A DNA stretch of 64,000 nt from assembly GCF_014066305.1 (NCBI RefSeq), contig NW_023501065.1, positions 496,001-560,000 on the forward strand. Reading direction: 5' to 3'. The position numbers and the translations under genes are program-made. Shown in pieces: positions 24,754-34,710 of the stretch; the first letter of the stretch is position 1; the number at the start of each line of letters is the position of its first letter. The notes beneath the pieces are model-generated. The model was not told where the DNA came from. It did not search any database and worked only from the letters and a program-made list of their open reading frames with translations. The DNA comes from Letharia columbiana (taxonomy: Eukaryota; Ascomycota; Lecanoromycetes; Lecanorales; Parmeliaceae).

Positions 24754-26042
24754 CTAGCATAGGATGTTCGGGTTGGTCTCCATTGTATCAAAAGTGCAGG
24801 AGTAGTCATTGTTAGGAAACTTGGGCGTTCGATCCGAGTTGAAAAGTCCCCATCCAGTTTCAGGTTCAGTCTGATTGCTCAAACCGGTACTGGCTGGTTT
24901 CCACGGTTCGTCGAAGGCCTCGAAATAGAAGACGTTTTTATTCCAGCCAAGCAGAGCGCATACACCTTGCTTGAAGAAGGTGTAAGCTTCGTTGATGCCG
25001 TCTACAGCAGCTCCGTAGCTGGCTCCGGCTAGCAGGAAAGTTAGCAACACGTTGAATGACTCGAGGGTTATCTATCATACGAGTTGTTGGCCATCCAGTC
25101 TCGCCATTCCAGATTTCTATGGGGCGGCCAGCTACCGTACTGATGTGTGTGTATGCCTGCGTCAGGTCGTCGAAGTAGGTCAGACTTGCGTTGCAGATGG
25201 ACACGTCCTGCCAATACCCGAACGCGTTCACGAGCCTTCAAATAAGTCAGACAGGAACTTGATTATGGAAATTGCAGGTCAACTTACAAAATTGAGACAT
25301 TCGTGTTTTGGACGACAACATCGGCAGTTCCATCATTGTATACATTCCAACTATCGGCTGTGCCAACTGGGAATTTGAGGTCTAAGTCGAGCATGGCCTG
25401 AGTGTAATCATTGATCGCGGTGTTGAGCTCGTCATTACTGAGACCAGTGGTATGGCCGTCTGTTTCGTGGTAGTATCGATAAAGGCTCTCAGATCCCACG
25501 GTGACAGCATAGACGGTTGATTCATACTGTTTGGCGTATGTGTGGAATTCCTTGATGTCAGCATCGAGCGCCTCAGCCCTGTGATTGTGTGTTAGCGCCG
25601 GTTATGGGGGACAAATCAAGTCAGGAAAGGTAGAACTCTGCTTATAGTATCATACCATAGGCCGACGACGACTTGGAAACCTTTTGCTTGAGCGGCAGGA
25701 AGTATGACAGCAGACACATTACAAGGCGTATCTTGGATCGCTCCATCGACCTGGGAATATGTCCTGACAATGGGGAGTTTCTCAGTGTGTGGATCAAGCT
25801 GTTTCAGAGGTGTGCTAGATGGGTTCGGCGATAGTTTGCTGAGAACGTCAAAATCGTCTTCATAGTCTTGCTGAGTTTTACACGTCCCATCTTGACAGCG
25901 GATTAGCTTAAGAAATCTCTATCTGGACATAAGGGCAGATCTTACCGGAGTGTCTGGCACCCAGCGCATAACCAAGGGTTCCGGCTGCAGAGACTGCGAG
26001 AGGTACGGTGGCAGCCGCAACAGCAATGAGCGAGACACGCAT
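24754..26042 (-). CDS. Secreted GH17 glucan endo-1,3-beta-glucosidase-like protein
   Basis: Five exons (26042-25946, 25890-25656, 25578-25288, 25235-25081, 25028-24754) give 350 residues with exact closure. A signal peptide covers roughly residues 1-19 (MRVSLIAVAAATVPLAVSA). GH17 enzymes cut or remodel cell-wall beta-1,3-glucan. The strand-4 motif TVGSES supplies the catalytic acid near Glu141, and WNGETGWPTT supplies the nucleophile near Glu253. Other family blocks are GFQVVVGLW, VNAFGYWQD and VFYFEAFDEPWK. The protein ends soon after the barrel, without the Ser-rich GPI tail of EglC-type enzymes, so a freely secreted or wall-bound Bgl2/Scw-like form is likelier. All introns are short (52-77 nt). 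Confidence 0.9.
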
Positions 26043-26740
26043 GTTGTTGAGGTGCTGTGATGAAGTTTAACGTAGTGACCGTCTAAGAGAGTGTTCTAGG
26101 TATTAATGATACAATATGGATAAAGGAGTGTAATGCAGACGATGCGAAGTGATGGGAGAGAGGGTGGTGCGAAGAAAGACAAGACAAAGAGGAAATTGAG
26201 AAGATTCGCGTTTGGAAGCTAGCGTCAGGGGTTCGACTTCGTACTTCGTACCTATGGAGGCTAAGGTAGGTACCTTACCTAAGGTAGTCAAGCAGCCACA
26301 ACACGGAAGAACTAGCGTCAGGTACACAACCAATAAGATCCGAGAATAGCTTTTGCGTTTGTCAGAAAAGTAAAAACAGATTTGTAGGCTGTGTGGGTAA
26401 GGTATGTATCAGTACCTACTTTAGACGTGAACACAACTGCTCTTCAGGAGTGTTTTCAATAAACGGTGAGTATCAGTTTCAACGCTTGGTTTCCTCTCCA
26501 GAGTCCCCACGCAGCTGCTCAAAAGATTCTGCTTTGCATGTTGTATCCCAATGCCCAATCTAACACAAAGGTACCACATTACATCGTCAATCATACTACG
26601 AAACCTTGTTGCAGTGAGACCGTATTACATATAAAGCCTTGAGCCAATATCAATGTAATAGCATGCCTCCCAAGCCAAGCCATGCTTTCATTTCGTAACA
26701 AGACTGTACATACCAGGAAAGACCTGAGACGATGGAACAT
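26043..26740. other. Intergenic with a TACCTAAGGTA-type repeat
   Basis: This is the promoter side of the GH17 gene. At about 26262-26290 lies a near-palindromic run built from AAGGTAGGTACCTTACC. Related units recur at 58312-58385. No gene is seen. Confidence 0.5.
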
Positions 26741-28060
26741 TTACAGCCGTCGCAATCCCACCCTTGACTTCCCTTTCCCACTGCTCGTACCTGAGGAGCT
26801 CGACGCTGAAGCTTTTCTTGAGGCAGGCTCTCCAACCTTAGTCGCTGCATTGGCTGAAGGTAAAGGCTTTTCGACTACCTTTCTAGGCCCCCAAGTCTCA
26901 AGCGTGTTCTCTTTGCCTAAGTCTAAGCAGATTCTCTTAGTAGGCCTTCCTTCGAAATCGACACTGCCCACGCCGTTGCCCCCCGATTCTTGGAGACCAC
27001 GGCCAGTCATGTTCACGCTTTGACTCCGTTCAACTAATTGTAAGCCTTTCCGAGATTCATCTGACGCTGTGATGCCTGCTAACGGATTTACATGTTTTAA
27101 AACATTCTGGTTTGAGGAATTCGAACACGGTGTATCGGTCACGTCGTATTCTTGCTCGTCAATAAGGCGATCGACAAGTGGACGCTTGACCAATGATGGT
27201 CGTCGTGGGCTTCGTGCTAGATCATTCTCTTTCGAGGCAGTATTATCATCTTCATCCTCGCTGGCCGGATCCTCGCCCTCCAGTGCTTGATAAGGATTGC
27301 TTGGCGCCGATTGCGTACTGGTGATACGCTCGGGCAGCTTTCTCATTACCACACCTGTCAATGAGCTAGCAGTTTTTCCTTTCATTGTCGGCCTCTCTTC
27401 GGGGTCTTTCCCAATAGCTGTACCCGCTGTTTCCCCTCTCCTCTTGGCCGCCATTGCCCCATTCAAAAGATCAGGAGATATGCTCGCATGAATAGAAGTC
27501 ATGAGTCTCGCTTGACGAGCAAATGAGTCGTAATCGTCCTGTAAAAGATGGCCTGCAGTGGCGTTGAGAGCTGAGTCTGGATTGGGCTGGATGAGGAGAC
27601 AGTATATTGTCTGATTGATGCAAATCAGCTTTGAAGTCATCGAGCGAAAAGTGATTATGCACGTACGATCAACACATCCCGCAAAGTCAGTTCTGGCTGC
27701 CAGTCCTTTTTTAAAGTGTCTACGCAGACACTTCCGGTGTTCTCGTCGACGTTGGGGTGCCAGATTCGAGTCCGAAAAGTTGCCTTTGGAGGCGCTTTGG
27801 GATATGATTCTGGTATCTGCAAGGAAAGCCTCCAAAGTCCTTGTGAATAAGGTGTGCCAGTTGGCCCGGTGATGAGGACGTTGAGCTGTGTGAGATCGTC
27901 GAAGGATAAATCTGTGCTGGAGAAGGGGAAAAGATAGCAAGGCGGAAGCTCAGTGGAATGAAGAATGGCATGGTCGGCTGCAAGCCTGCGGAGCGTGAAC
28001 GTGTTCTGCGGGGATGGGTTAGGACTGGGTGCATCGGATATGGCTAGAAGTGCCCACCAT
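26741..28060 (-). CDS. UBE2S-like ubiquitin-conjugating enzyme with long C-terminal tail
   Basis: Three exons (28060-28058, 28005-27667, 27610-26741) give 403 residues. The first exon is only the ATG; a 52-nt intron with CCTAAC branch and GCAG acceptor follows. The UBC domain covers residues 2-155, with PTGTPYSQGLWRLSLQIPE, RTRIWHPNVDENTGSVCVDT (catalytic Cys95, the position used by human UBE2S) and LLIQPNPDSALNATAGHLL. UBE2S-type E2s extend Lys11-linked chains with the anaphase-promoting complex. The tail (about 156-403) is Ser/Lys-rich and low complexity, ends SRVGLRRL, and is much longer than in animals. A terminal Leu-Arg-Arg-Leu resembles the APC-binding LR tail of UBE2S. Confidence 0.85.
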
Positions 28061-28379
28061 CACTCTTGGCGAGTCTTTCTATAAGAGGCGATATGTTCTG
28101 TAGGTGTAGGTGATCGTGAGTCGTGTATTCGTCTTTTGTTGAAAAAGCAGCCTGTATTATGTCTGAGAAATGAAAATCAAAGTCTGAAGACGGGTTGTAA
28201 GCGGTCGCAGTGCTGCGAAGCAATTGTTGACATGCCAACACGCTAATAGTTCAGGCCGACTCGCCGATATCGCGTCGCTATGGTATATTATTACTCAACT
28301 GGCTCTTGCGCACTTGCTAAATTGAACCATAGTAGGGATACTGTTTTGGCAAGTTCTGGATCCCGTAATATTGTCCACG
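28061..28379. other. Short divergent promoter region
   Basis: About 320 bases separate the divergent starts of the UBE2S-like and DUF4202 genes. No element is recognised. Confidence 0.5.
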
Positions 28380-28970
28380 ATGTCCGAAGAGAAGCTGGCG
28401 GCAGCTCTCAGGCTTATCGACGAAGCTCACGCTCAAGACCCCAAGAAAATTGAAGTCAATGGCAAAGAGCAACCCTATGAACTCCACTACAGCCAAAAAA
28501 TGAGCGAATATCTTGAAAAGCGCAACCCTTCTGCGCCAGATACGTTACGACTCGCAGTTCGCGCGCAGCATATCAGACGTTGGGAGATTCCGCGAGATTC
28601 GTATGCAAAGAACAAAGTTGGCTATCACGCCTGGCGAACCTACCTCAAGAAGAGGCAGGCGGATATAGCTTTTCAGATCTGCCTAGATTGTGGCTACTCA
28701 CAAGATGACGCTGCGAGAGTGGCTTACCTTATCAGGAAGGAAGATCTGAAGAAAGATGAAGAGACGCAGACGCTGGAAGATGTGGCCTGTCTAGTGTTCA
28801 TGGATGACCAATTCGAGGAGTTCGAAAAGCAGCATGACGAGGAGAAGACCGTAAAGATCCTGCAGAAGACATGGGGGAAAATGAGCGAAAAAGGCCATGA
28901 GCTTGCGATGGCTTTGCCGTTGAGCGAGAGGTGCAAGGATCTATTTAGCAGGGCCCTTGCTGGAGGTTGA
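28380..28970 (+). CDS. DUF4202 family protein
   Basis: A single exon gives 196 residues. The first ATG is at 28380 (MSEEKLAAALRLIDEAH); the open frame upstream begins with TTG and was not used. Typical blocks are YELHYSQKMSEYLEKRNP, LRLAVRAQHIRRWEIPR, KVGYHAWRTYLKKRQADI and LEDVACLVFMDDQFEEF. The family is all-helical, with HD-domain-like conserved His/Arg and Glu/Asp residues. Its function is not established. No signal peptide or membrane helix is present, so a soluble protein is expected. Confidence 0.85.
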   Translation: MSEEKLAAALRLIDEAHAQDPKKIEVNGKEQPYELHYSQKMSEYLEKRNPSAPDTLRLAVRAQHIRRWEIPRDSYAKNKVGYHAWRTYLKKRQADIAFQICLDCGYSQDDAARVAYLIRKEDLKKDEETQTLEDVACLVFMDDQFEEFEKQHDEEKTVKILQKTWGKMSEKGHELAMALPLSERCKDLFSRALAGG

Positions 28971-29066
28971 GAGGCAGAAACCTGCTTGATCTTTCGAGAG
29001 GCTTGAAGAGCACTTGATCTACATGGGAGACCCTATTCGACATATTCGCTCATTAAAGCATGTCGA

Positions 29067-30394
29067 TCACGTTTTCTCTACCGCCGCTGTTTTCGCATAC
29101 TTCTCGTTGACCTTGTTAGTGTCGTCCCGAAACGCGCGCACATGCTCTGGCACATCTTCCACGCGACCATCTCCTCCAGCGACTGGCTCTCCCGCGGTCT
29201 CCCACATTGGGACGACGCCGGTCCACACCCTCTGCAGCAAATCCTCTCTCTCGGTATCTTTCTTTTCATCACCCGGGCCGCCCGTCCTGATCTTCCCGCT
29301 TCCGTTTACAATCTTTACCTTCAATATCGTCGTTGATGCCATTTCAGCTTTGTCAGGCGGCGTCCTTGTGTGATCCCTGCCAAAGGCTCTGGAGTCAGTA
29401 TCCGCTCTTTAAGACAGAAGTTCGAGCCTGAAGGCAGGCCTGGGAAGTAAAACATTGATTTGGGCTCCCAAGACTTCTCTTGCAATCAAACATCCTGCGA
29501 AACATCAATTTCGATACGTACCAACGACCGGGCAACACAGAGTTGGTGACCAATTGCATCGCCCATAGCTTCTCTTCCGCATCCTAAATTTTCTCTGGAG
29601 TTATTATTGTTTCTTCAAGGTAAACAGCCAAGCAATGAGAGAGCTCAAACGGGCATCATAAGTCTTCTGTTCCCGAAACAGATTTTACAAGCCAAGCAGT
29701 GGTCAAAAATAGGGTAGAATTCGCGGTGACAGTATACATACCTCCACCAGGCTTCCGTACCCGAAAAGCACAGCAGATCGGTAGTTGTAACTGTGCGAAT
29801 TAGGCGTCAAGCTAAGCACTATGCCATCCACTTTGGTTGCGGCTATGGTAATGGCAAGGCCGCTTTCTGGGTGTGCCCGCGCTTGCTTCATACAGCCAGA
29901 GCTCACATAGCCATGGAGATAACATTCCCTACACACGTTCTGGTCAGCACCGTTCTTTCAAGGCAAGGCAAGAACCAGAGTCACAAAACAGGGTTGAGGG
30001 GTATCAAGAGCCTCTTGCTCCCAAAACATGTCCTGTGGCTCAGACTCTGCCGCCAAGGAAGGAGTCGCTCCGTATAGTACGTACAGAGGATCATTCAAGT
30101 CAGCGCTTGGATACGCGAAGGATCCCATGGTACCGATCATTGGAAGAATGGTTGGGAAAGGATCCTCTGGATCTGAAGAGTTGAAAGAAATGAGGAGGAC
30201 TGGAGTCTCATTGATGATTGAGTGGATGGTGTGCAGGTCGTAAGTAGCTAGAATTGATCAAAATATCAAAAGATGTCTATCGATATGGAATCCAATTCCA
30301 ATTTTTGCAACAAGTAAAGTACCCTCTTACCACGATCATCCTTGCGGTGGACAGTGTTCTTCTGAACTCTCGGATAAACTAACGTTCGTCCCAT
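29067..30394 (-). CDS. FMN-binding split-barrel (pyridoxamine 5'-phosphate oxidase-like) protein
   Basis: Five exons (30394-30331, 30247-30085, 29928-29742, 29583-29522, 29376-29067) join to 261 residues with all phases matching. The product starts MGRTLVYPRVQKNTVHR. It contains HTIHSIINETPVLLISF, FPTILPMIGTMGSFAYPSAD, YLHGYVSSGCMKQ, YRSAVLFGYGSLVE and EEKLWAMQLVTNSVLPGRW. This order is typical of fungal flavin-nucleotide-binding proteins of the PPOX-like superfamily, which bind FMN in a dimeric split barrel; the substrate is unknown. Three of its four introns are introner-like, an unusually high share. Confidence 0.8.
29377..29521 (-). mobile_element. Introner-like intron (145 nt), FMN-binding gene
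   Basis: On the minus strand it starts GTACGT and has a core variant GATTGCAAGAGAAGTC followed by TTGGGAGCC. The 3' motif is GGATACTGACTCCAGAGCC before GGCAG. Confidence 0.6.
29584..29741 (-). mobile_element. Introner-like intron (158 nt), FMN-binding gene
   Basis: On the minus strand it starts GTATGT and has GGCTTGTAAAATCTGT plus TTCGGGAAC. Later come ACCTTGAAGAAACA and AATAACTCCAGA before TTTAG. Confidence 0.6.
29929..30084 (-). mobile_element. Introner-like intron (156 nt), FMN-binding gene
   Basis: On the minus strand it starts GTACGT and has GAGCCACAGGACATGT, TTTGGGAGCAAGAGG and CTCTTGATACCCC. An inverted core (CCTGTTTTGTGACTC) follows, then CCTTGAAAGAACGG and TGCTGAC near the acceptor. 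Confidence 0.75.
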
Positions 30395-31742
30395 AGCGAT
30401 ACTCAGTACTTGGGATTGGCCGATCAAAGGGGACGGAAACGACCGATTAGACTCCACCTCAATCAAAAAGCACCTTCTGTTTGATATACAACTCCACTGT
30501 AGCTAGCCCCCGAATGTGAACAGTAGTGACTCAACTGCTCAAGTTTTGGTAGATTGAAAAAGACTTTGTAGAAGATCGGCAGAAATAGCTTTTGGAAAGG
30601 CATGTGCTTCCGAACCGCATTGGGGGTATTTAGTTCGTATTAGGTTCGATTCCTAATGGCGCTGGTACAATGGTGTTGCGGTGCTTTTTATTTTCTGGCA
30701 GCGCCATTAGCCATAGGTTTTAAAGTTCTGTCGAACGGTGTTGGCAAGGGCTTTCACCCCTGCCGAGCTGTAAGCCCGGGCGAGAGCTCAGGTTCGAATC
30801 CCATGCGATGCATTGATTTGTGAAGCGAAATGTTTCCCGTTAGTCATAGTCCGAGGGCGGACACCTGTTGGTTGTGGTCGTGTTGTTGGGGGTATTTAGT
30901 TCGTTTTAGGTTCGATTCCTAATGGCGCTGCTACACAGATCACACATCAACCGTGAACGATGGACTGACGACTTCAGAGAACCAGATGACACTCCTTTGT
31001 ATATTCTCGCCATCCCACTCACGAATCAGGCGTGCAGCAGGTCTTGCTTCGAGGGCACAGATGTCGTCTCTGTGCCGCTCTGTGGTCATTTTCATATGTC
31101 CAAACATGGGTTGCTTGACCGGCCAATTGGTTGATCAATCAGGTCTTTCTCTTCATAAGGTTGCCTTTTGGCGGTAAACTGACCACTGCGGTGCAGCCAG
31201 GTCTTCAATGGATTAGATGGCCTCGTTCTCTGTGTGCTTCATCAAGAGACTGAATGGAAAGGGGCAAAGTGCGGAACTTAGCCAAGTAATAAAGGCCTTT
31301 CCTGCTGAAGCTGCCATCGTCGCCTGGTGTTCAGCCACTGGAGTGTTCGTTGCTATGCCAGTTACCTATAGTCAACGGCTGAAGCATCTCAAGGTCGATA
31401 TGCTTTCGCTATACCATCCTCGGGTTCCAGATTTGTATCCCAAAGACATAGACACTACAACGGACATACGTATTGCACAATTTGAGGAATCTTTATAAAT
31501 ATGCGTATCTGCGACAACACACAGCCTTACAGAATGTGGGGCATTTGCATTATCATCAATAACCCCAAGTCCTTCCACAATCGTGACCGACTATTAGCAT
31601 TCAACATTTGCTTTTTGCTTGGCCGTGTCATTGCCATCTATATAGAGTCCAGTCTGTTTCCTTCTCGTTCCCGCAAGCTCCAACAAATCTCCAGTATCGT
31701 TGAGTAATCCCACTACGTTGCTTTCTGTGTGTAGTGGCCTCT
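30395..31742. other. Intergenic region with dispersed repeat
   Basis: The repeat unit at 30623-30934 is described separately. The remainder (30934-31742) has small ORFs, for example 31217-31498, without recognisable features. Confidence 0.5.
30623..30934 (+). repeat. Small dispersed repeat with terminal direct repeats, copy 1
   Basis: A 45-base segment starting GGGGGTATTTAGTTCGT and ending CTAATGGCGCTG occurs at both ends, at about 30626 and 30891. The interior has TTTTAAAGTTCTG, a tRNA-like stretch with B-box GGTTCGAATCC at 30792, and CGGACACCTGTTGGTT. Most of these parts recur at 45404-45836. The size and layout resemble a terminal-repeat retrotransposon in miniature (TRIM); a tRNA-derived SINE is the alternative. 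Confidence 0.6.
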
Positions 31743-32395
31743 ATGCATTCGCTCCCGAGTACACACAACTTTGTTTGAACACTGCAGTACCTTCTGTTTC
31801 TTTGCCTTGGAAATAGCAATGACAACCACGTCTCGCAGAACGCCTGGTAAATGACACTCAGTTTCTCCTGTTTAGTCTCGCTGACCACCATCAAGGACTC
31901 GAATCCTCTCTCAAGAATCTTACCATTTCGTCTTCCGCCAAACCCAAGACCTCTAAAGCTGTTGCCGACACCTGGGAAGACGTTGCTTCTCCATCAACCT
32001 CCTCCAATTCCACTACTCCCTCACCGCCCTCTACTCCCACTGACGCAACCCCTGGTCCTCCGCCGCCGACGCCCATCTCTCCAACTTCCTCCCACTCACG
32101 CAAGAAAAGTACAGACTGGTCGACGTTTGCAAGTGCCTATACCTCAAAATCCTCAAGTAGTACGCCTCGGTCTTCTACGGGCCCAGAAAAGAGACCGGAG
32201 AAATCATCTGCGGCGGCCGGACGCTTGATTGCAGGGGCGCTAGGTGTAAAGCCACCGAAGAAGACTGAGGAAAGCAAAGCGTATGAGCGGGCTGTGAGGG
32301 AGAAGGAGCGGAAGAGAAAAGAGGTGGCCAAAGACGAGGTGGGGAAGGCTGAGAGGGAGAGGGAGGAGGCGAGGAGGGCGATCTGGGAGGGTTGA
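31743..32395 (+). CDS. Ser/Pro-rich protein with charged C-terminal helix, unknown function
   Basis: My model has exons 31743-31758 and 31839-32395 (190 residues, MHSLPKRLVNDTQFLLFSLA...). The second exon is well supported by composition: after SLADHHQGLESSLKNL it runs through a Ser/Thr/Pro-rich stretch with TWEDVASPS and ends in a charged helix, ESKAYERAVREKERKRK, terminating RRAIWEG. The first exon rests only on a matching phase and a plausible GTACAC donor. A competing frame in the same stretch (31851-32228) is Pro/Arg/Leu-rich and looks like a shadow. The family is not recognised beyond resemblance to small fungal hypothetical proteins. Confidence 0.5.
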
Positions 32396-32884
32396 TTGGT
32401 CTTGAGAGAAAATGATGGTGTGATGATCGAGGGAGGGATATACATATTCTGAGTACGCATATACTGTCAATGTACGGCCAGAATTCTGGGCATATACACA
32501 ATTGGCTTTCGCGTTTAGCCAACACCAGGCGGGGCGTTAGTGGCACATTCTTCGAAGAAACATTCTCAATATGGTTGGTGCCATGAAAAGGCATCGAGAG
32601 AGTTCTCGTATGTAGACACAGCTCGTCACGTATGGTTGACCAAGCAACATAGAGTAACTGCAAAAGATGGCGCCTTTGGAGTGATCCTTTCCAGATCTTT
32701 TTCATTATGAACTAAACCCGTCTCCTTCATATTCCTTTAAGCAGACCTGCGCCCTGAGCGCCCGCTGCAAAATGTGCCCGTCGCTCGATTGATGTGGAAG
32801 ACCTGCAGCTCAAATGAGATCACACGGCCTTGGACCCAGCATCGTACTGCCATCCGACCAGGTGCCACTGTCTCACTTGCCGTC
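32396..32884. other. Intergenic, convergent gene ends
   Basis: This is the space between the Ser-rich gene and SUMO. It is probably 3' untranslated sequence of both; no ORF is credible. Confidence 0.5.
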
Positions 32885-33267
32885 TCAAGCTCCACCGATC
32901 TGTTCCTGGTGCACCTCCAACGTATCTCCATCGGCCATCTCGAGCTGCGGCGACGAACGATTAATAACTGACTTGTGGAAGAAGATATCTATGAAACATG
33001 GAGTGCTCTCCAAGGTGTTGAAGTACTCACGGATTCTGGGCTATCACTTGGGTTGACGCGCGCACCATCGAAGAGAAATCTAACAGAGGAGGGTGCTTTT
33101 CCTTGACGCTCGCAGAAGGCGTTCATGAGCTTCGAGAGGGCGGTGGTGCGCTTGATCTTGAAGAAGACCTCGTTGTTGTTGTCCGTGACCTTGATGTTCA
33201 GGTGCTCGCTCTTGGGCTGATCGTCGGGGTTGCCGCCGGCACCAGGAGATTGATCACGGTCAGACAT
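32885..33267 (-). CDS. SMT3: Small ubiquitin-like modifier (SUMO/Smt3)
   Basis: Two exons (33267-33031, 32944-32885) with an 86-nt intron give 98 residues. SUMO is attached to lysines by the E1 Aos1-Uba2 and the E2 Ubc9. The flexible N-terminus, MSDRDQSPGAGGNPDDQPKS, leads into the beta-grasp fold: EHLNIKVTDNNNEVFFKIKR, LSKLMNAFCERQGKAPSSV, FLFDGARVNP and LEMADGDTLEVHQEQIGGA. The di-Gly that becomes the mature C-terminus is followed by a single Ala, so Ulp-type protease processing would remove one residue. Length and motifs match fungal SUMO throughout. Confidence 0.96.
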
Positions 33268-34710
33268 GGCGTGGATGCTGGAATTGTGTTATGTTGTATA
33301 GTGGTTGATGGTGGTGAGAGTGTTGGAGGAAGGAGAGGAAGCTGTGAGCGTAGGGTGCAGGGTTTCTGTTGTCACCAGGCCCTGATCTGTGTACGCCTTG
33401 TGAGCGAGGAAGATTTGTTTGCTTTAGGGAGGGGAATGTACCTGAGAGCGGGACGCGATTTCTCGAATGCACAGTGATGGATTGAGGAAGCTTAAAAGTG
33501 GGCAGGTGGTTGTCAAGGTAAGGAGGTTGTGTGAAGCAAATTAGGGTAGCATGAAGTGATGTGAAGGATGAAAGCATGCCCCACCAATCACAAAGAGACT
33601 TCTAGAACTCACTTTTACCGAGTTTCCACTTGGCATCTCACAAACTACAAATCACCCATATTGTGAATGGTCACCCTGCTATAATCCTTAAGGCAAGTTC
33701 ATCGTTGGAGGACCAAAAATGGTCAGTGTTCACTTTGTGATTGATCTATGCTTTACGTACTGTGGTCTTTTGTACTCATATCTATCTAGGGAATTGAGGA
33801 AGACCTAAAGACGGATCCGCCATGCCATTCCCTCGCTGTAAGTGGCTATGATTATCGCATTGCAGGATACTCATGAAAACATAGTGTGCAATACAAGGTG
33901 AGGCAACTTGAAGTGCTGTAGATAACCTTATAGTGATGTTGAAGCTCTAAAAACGTTGCAGATTGCCTGTCCAAGAACTCATACAAGGAGGAAAAATGGT
34001 AAGCACAGCCCAATGAATAGTAAAGAAGAGAATTTTGATTGAGGGACAGTCAAAGCCAAGTCGACGATCTGTATAAGTGCTGCAATAGTTTCTACGAGCG
34101 CAAAGGTGATGACGCCCATACGGTCTCTTGCCCTAAAGCCAGTCTGTTGAGACTCAAGATGAAGCAACGCAGCAAAGGCACATGATGAGCAAAATCCGCG
34201 ACTCATATCGTTTCATGGTCAGAGTGCTTGAAAGTGGCACCCTTCAATACACGTGGAAAATTTGTAACGGCTCGCTTTTGGGTCAAGACCTTCATTACCC
34301 ACTGAAGAGTTCTGGTCTGGTATATAGAGAGCGTCAAAATCAATATTAGACGATCGTGAGCACGCAAAGAGATCCTCAAGGGACCTGAACAAACACTGAT
34401 GGCTACTCCAGATTGGAGGTCTGTCCCGAGACTCTAATGATTGCCTGTTTAGACATTGTTTGTAGAAAGGAAAAGTCCGAAAGGCATGTCTACTACTCCT
34501 TAAATACAAGAAATTTTAAGCGAACTTCCTCGGCAGTTTATAGACGCGTCTTGCGCGATTCGCTACTTTACAACTTTGCTCAGTCAACATGGCACAATTG
34601 AATTGGAAATCCCCTCTGCACCACTGAAAATATATGGGTGAGCTGTGGGAGATCCGCTTGCAGCTCCGCAACCGTTCATTGAAACTCTCATATCCTAATA
34701 ATTGACTGAT
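33268..34710. other. Intergenic, nothing recognised
   Basis: The first 200 bases are the 5' leader and promoter of SUMO. The remainder has short ORFs on both strands (33979-34509) without family features. A decayed sequence is possible but cannot be shown. Confidence 0.45.

Noticed and set aside
30741..30810. A working tRNA gene
   Set aside because: B-box is good but the A-box is poor and no cloverleaf closes; better seen as part of the repeat.
31851..32228. Pro/Arg/Leu-rich plus-strand ORF of 125 codons
   Set aside because: It is another frame of the Ser-rich gene; the chosen frame continues to a charged helix and a sensible stop, this one does not.
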